Assembly: GCA_904501865.1 (NCBI GenBank) | Contig: CAJGCF010000066.1 | Location: forward strand, 1 to 7,594 | Source: an uncultured Clostridia bacterium | GTDB lineage: Bacteria; Bacillota; Clostridia; Oscillospirales; CAG-272 | DNA length: 7,594 nucleotides | Direction of reading: 5' to 3' | Shown: positions 6,130-7,594 of the stretch, piece after piece | Numbering within the stretch: the first letter of the stretch is position 1 | Layout: every line of letters begins with the position of its first letter | The notes under the pieces: generated by a model | The model's input: only the letters and a program-made list of their open reading frames with translations | Told to the model about the DNA's origin: nothing | Database searches by the model: none | Made by a program: the position numbers and the translations under genes

Positions 6130-6579
6130 AAATTATTGCTTTATCGGAAAGATTAAACATAGTCTTGCCTTTTGATAATGCGTATTTATAGCTTTGATAC
6201 GCACCACCATAAGAATGAGATACGTAAGCTATTACGATATCGGAATGCGATATCATCCATTTATTACGGTGTGAGATACAAAATTTTGGGGGGACATTTT
6301 CAAGTTCCGGAAAAACAATGTCGTCGCACAGCAATTTCTTATGTGCAAGGTGGTCTTTTTGATATCGTAGGCTCATATACGGGGTTACAAATATCAATTT
6401 TGCGTTACTGTGATTTTGGTCTTGGCGCAATTATAGGCAAAATTATCAAAATTGCCGTATCCTCCAAGGTAAAAATCAACATCTGCACCATTTATATATT
6501 TGTCAAGATATTCAAGAATACTCTGCTTATGCTCCTTCTTTTCAAGATAGTCAGAGTGTCCGCAAAATGTTATTATCAT
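6128..6579 (-). pseudogene. SLOG/DUF1273-like small protein gene, frameshifted
   Basis: Two overlapping minus-strand frames together form one protein of about 150 residues. The first part (ATG 6579, AAAGGG 8 nt upstream) reads MIITFCGHSDYLEKK, then DVDFYLGGYGNFDNFAYNCAKTK, and hits a stop at 6394. The second frame continues with NAKLIFVTPYMSLRYQ, then VFPELENVPPKF, CISHRNKWMISHSDIVIAYVSHSYGGA. The order of motifs (CGH; GGYGxFD; LIFVTPY; ENVPPKF-IS-RN-WM; D-VIAYV-H-GGA) fits the small Rossmann-like SLOG proteins (YpsA/DUF1273 relatives), thought to bind nucleotides. The switch is a minus-1 shift at the four T of 6414-6417 (A-run on the coding strand); one missing A explains it. The later frame has no ribosome site of its own. 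Start 6579 is favoured because the longer upstream start (6648) lies before the predicted transcription start. Whether it is a true pseudogene or a sequencing error is undecided. Confidence 0.75.
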
Positions 6580-6610
6580 GTCATTATCCCTTTTGTGAAT
6601 ATTTATATCC

Positions 6611-6633
6611 AATGTATACATTATATAATGTGT
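6611..6633. promoter_or_regulatory. Three-half-site operator 1 (on the SLOG -10 box)
   Basis: AATGT-AT-ACATT is followed without a gap by ATATAATGT. This gives the perfect palindromes AATGTATACATT (6611-6622) and ACATTATATAATGT (6618-6631), then GT. It overlaps the -10 box of the SLOG gene promoter. Copy 2 at 6666-6688 differs only in the 2-nt spacer. Confidence 0.75.
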
Positions 6634-6648
6634 AAGTCTATTTGTCAA
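6620..6648 (-). promoter_or_regulatory. Consensus sigma-A promoter of the SLOG-like gene
   Basis: On the minus strand TTGACA (6648-6643) and TATAAT (6625-6620) are separated by exactly 17 bp, which is a full consensus promoter. The start is expected near 6613, a leader of about 34 nt. Operator 1 covers the -10 box. Confidence 0.85.
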
Positions 6649-6668
6649 GTGAATTTTTGATATATAAT
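6642..6668 (+). promoter_or_regulatory. Probable promoter of the XRE-type regulator
   Basis: TTGTCA (6642-6647) and TATAAT (6663-6668) are 15 bp apart. The -35 overlaps that of the SLOG promoter on the other strand. An alternative is TTGATA (6657-6662) with TATAAT (6679-6684), spacing 16, but it would start transcription at about the ribosome binding site. Operator 2 overlaps the -10 and start in either case. Confidence 0.55.
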
Positions 6669-6688
6669 GTTGACATTATATAATGTGT
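6666..6688. promoter_or_regulatory. Three-half-site operator 2 (over the regulator start)
   Basis: AATGT-TG-ACATT runs into ATATAATGT, then GT. It is identical to operator 1 at 21 of 23 positions and exactly 55 bp from it. The perfect inverted repeats TATAATGT-TG-ACATTATA (6663-6680) and ACATTATATAATGT (6673-6686) overlap. It ends just before the GGAGG ribosome site of the regulator gene. Confidence 0.75.
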
Positions 6689-6700
6689 GGAGGATAGACT

Positions 6701-6904
6701 ATGCATTTTCGTATTGATGAGATATTAAAAGAAAAGGGAAAAACAAGATATTGGCTGTATATTCAATTAGGCTTGAGCTATCAAAATTTTAAGAGGATAG
6801 TCGAAAATGAGACAAGCTCTATAAAGTTTGAAAATTTGAGAGCTATATGTGATATTTTGGCATGTACTCCTAACGATCTATTTGTGGAATATTATAAAAA
6901 GTAA
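6701..6904 (+). CDS. Small XRE/Cro-type helix-turn-helix regulator
   Basis: A 67-residue DNA-binding protein consisting of little more than one helix-turn-helix domain: MHFRIDEILKEKGKTRYWL, then LGLSYQNFKRIVENETSSIKFENLRAICDILACTPNDLF. The pattern (short first helix, recognition helix near residues 26-36, and the LRAICDILACTPNDLF tail) matches Cro/C1-type regulators such as YozG-like proteins. ATG 6701 has GGAGG at 6689-6693, 7 nt upstream. It is AT-rich, like the divergent SLOG-like gene. The two palindromic operators in between suggest it represses itself and the SLOG gene; that is inference from layout. Confidence 0.9.
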   Translation: MHFRIDEILKEKGKTRYWLYIQLGLSYQNFKRIVENETSSIKFENLRAICDILACTPNDLFVEYYKK

Positions 6905-6905
6905 C

Positions 6906-6947
6906 AAAAAAGGGAAAGCCGATTCGGCTTTCCCGGATTTGTTTTTT
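6906..6947. terminator. Bidirectional terminator between the regulator and gap
   Basis: GGGAAAGCC/GGCTTTCCC (core 6912-6934) is flanked by six A on the left, so on the minus strand the stem is followed by TTTTTT as a textbook terminator for gap. On the plus strand GGATTTG then six T follow, and it can end the regulator transcript. Confidence 0.85.
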
Positions 6948-6952
6948 GATAA

Positions 6953-7594
6953 TTAAGCAAGCTCTGCGAAGTACTTGATTGTACGAACCATCTGGCTTGT
7001 GTAGGAGTTCTCGTTGTCGTACCAAGAAACTACCTGTACCTGATATGTGTCGTCGTCGATCTTTGCTACCATTGTCTGTGTAGCGTCGAAGAGAGAACCG
7101 TAGCTGATACCGATAACGTCGCTCGATACGATCTGATCCTCGTTGTAGCCGAAGGAAGCGGAAGAAGCTGCCTTCATAGCTGCGTTGATACCATCAACAG
7201 TTACGTCCTTACCCTTAACAACTGCTACGAGGATTGTTGTAGAACCTGTGCAGGTAGGAACTCTCTGTGCGCTACCGATGAGCTTACCGTTGAGCTCGGG
7301 GATAACCAGACCGATTGCCTTTGCAGCACCGGTGGAGTTAGGAACGATGTTCTGTGCGCCCGCACGTGCACGGCGAAGGTCGCCCTTTCTGTGAGGACCG
7401 TCAAGGATCATCTGGTCACCTGTGTATGCGTGAACAGTGGTCATGATACCGCTCTGGATGGGAGCGTAGTCGTTGAGTGCCTTTGCCATAGGAGCGAGGC
7501 AGTTGGTTGTGCAGGATGCAGCGGAGATGATCTTGTCATCAGCTGTAAGTGTATTCTCGTTAACGGAGTAAACAATGGTCTTGAGGTCCTTGCC
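6953..7594 (-). CDS. gap: Glyceraldehyde-3-phosphate dehydrogenase, N-terminus missing
   Basis: Glycolytic enzyme converting glyceraldehyde 3-phosphate, NAD and phosphate to 1,3-bisphosphoglycerate. The frame is open to the right edge; 213 residues are present of the usual 330-340, lacking most of the NAD-binding N-terminal domain. The fragment contains ISAASCTTNCLAP with catalytic Cys28 (fragment numbering), TTVHAYTGDQ with His55 exactly 27 residues later as in Cys149/His176 of the family, RRARAGAQNIVPNSTGAAKAIG (phosphate site), and VSWYDNENSYTSQMVRT near the C-terminus. It appears complete at the 3' end and is followed by a strong terminator. The last residues are KYFAELA. Confidence 0.97.
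   Translation of the reverse strand, partial: GKDLKTIVYSVNENTLTADDKIISAASCTTNCLAPMAKALNDYAPIQSGIMTTVHAYTGDQMILDGPHRKGDLRRARAGAQNIVPNSTGAAKAIGLVIPELNGKLIGSAQRVPTCTGSTTILVAVVKGKDVTVDGINAAMKAASSASFGYNEDQIVSSDVIGISYGSLFDATQTMVAKIDDDTYQVQVVSWYDNENSYTSQMVRTIKYFAELA

Noticed and set aside
6394..6430. Programmed minus-1 frameshifting in the SLOG-like gene
   Set aside because: The site lacks a canonical X-XXY-YYZ slippery heptamer in the incoming frame; a lost A in an A-run is simpler.
6670..6684. TTGACA at 6670-6675 with TATAAT at 6679-6684 as a plus-strand promoter
   Set aside because: The spacer is only 3 bp; the TTGACA arises from the operator spacer and half-site.
6611..6688. CRISPR-like repeat-spacer array
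   Set aside because: Only two repeat copies, palindromic and sitting on promoters, with no further units; operators explain them better.

Overview
The window looks like chromosome of an endospore-forming member of the Clostridia (Firmicutes). It carries the spoIIGA-sigE sporulation pair, classic sigma-A promoters (TTGACA-17-TACAAT and TTGACA-17-TATAAT on the minus strand), strong AGGAGG-type ribosome binding sites, a tRNA-Leu with encoded CCA, and a housekeeping glyceraldehyde-3-phosphate dehydrogenase. Intergenic gaps hold hairpin-rich repeats. No rRNA, CRISPR array or transposase gene was seen.

Layout, left to right: (1) the 3' part of an SGNH/GDSL-type hydrolase on the plus strand, cut by the left edge; (2) a multi-hairpin, nearly symmetrical inverted-repeat element of about 315 bp (722-1037) in the convergent gap; (3) on the minus strand, spoIIGA followed after 15 bp by sigE, with a Spo0A-box-like promoter; (4) upstream of it on the same strand, tRNA-Leu(UAG) with its own promoter and terminator; (5) a Gfo/Idh/MocA oxidoreductase (minus) divergent from an M28-type metallopeptidase (plus), with clear promoters and palindromes between them; (6) a second GC-rich, hairpin-rich intergenic repeat (about 5819-6044); (7) an AT-rich two-gene module bounded by strong terminators: a small SLOG-like protein gene, broken by one frameshift, divergent from a 67-residue XRE-type repressor; (8) the C-terminal two thirds of gap (GAPDH), minus strand, cut by the right edge.

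The sporulation genes work as a pair: the membrane protease SpoIIGA removes the pro-sequence of pro-sigma-E in the mother cell. The most unusual part is the SLOG/XRE module. Its 120-bp intergenic region holds back-to-back sigma-A promoters with overlapping -35 boxes. Two near-identical 23-bp operators, each made of three AATGT/ACATT half-sites, lie exactly 55 bp apart, one on the -10 box of the SLOG gene and one over the start region of the regulator gene. This is the layout of an autoregulated switch controlling a putative nucleotide-sensing protein, probably acquired horizontally. The function is inference; the DNA architecture is directly visible.
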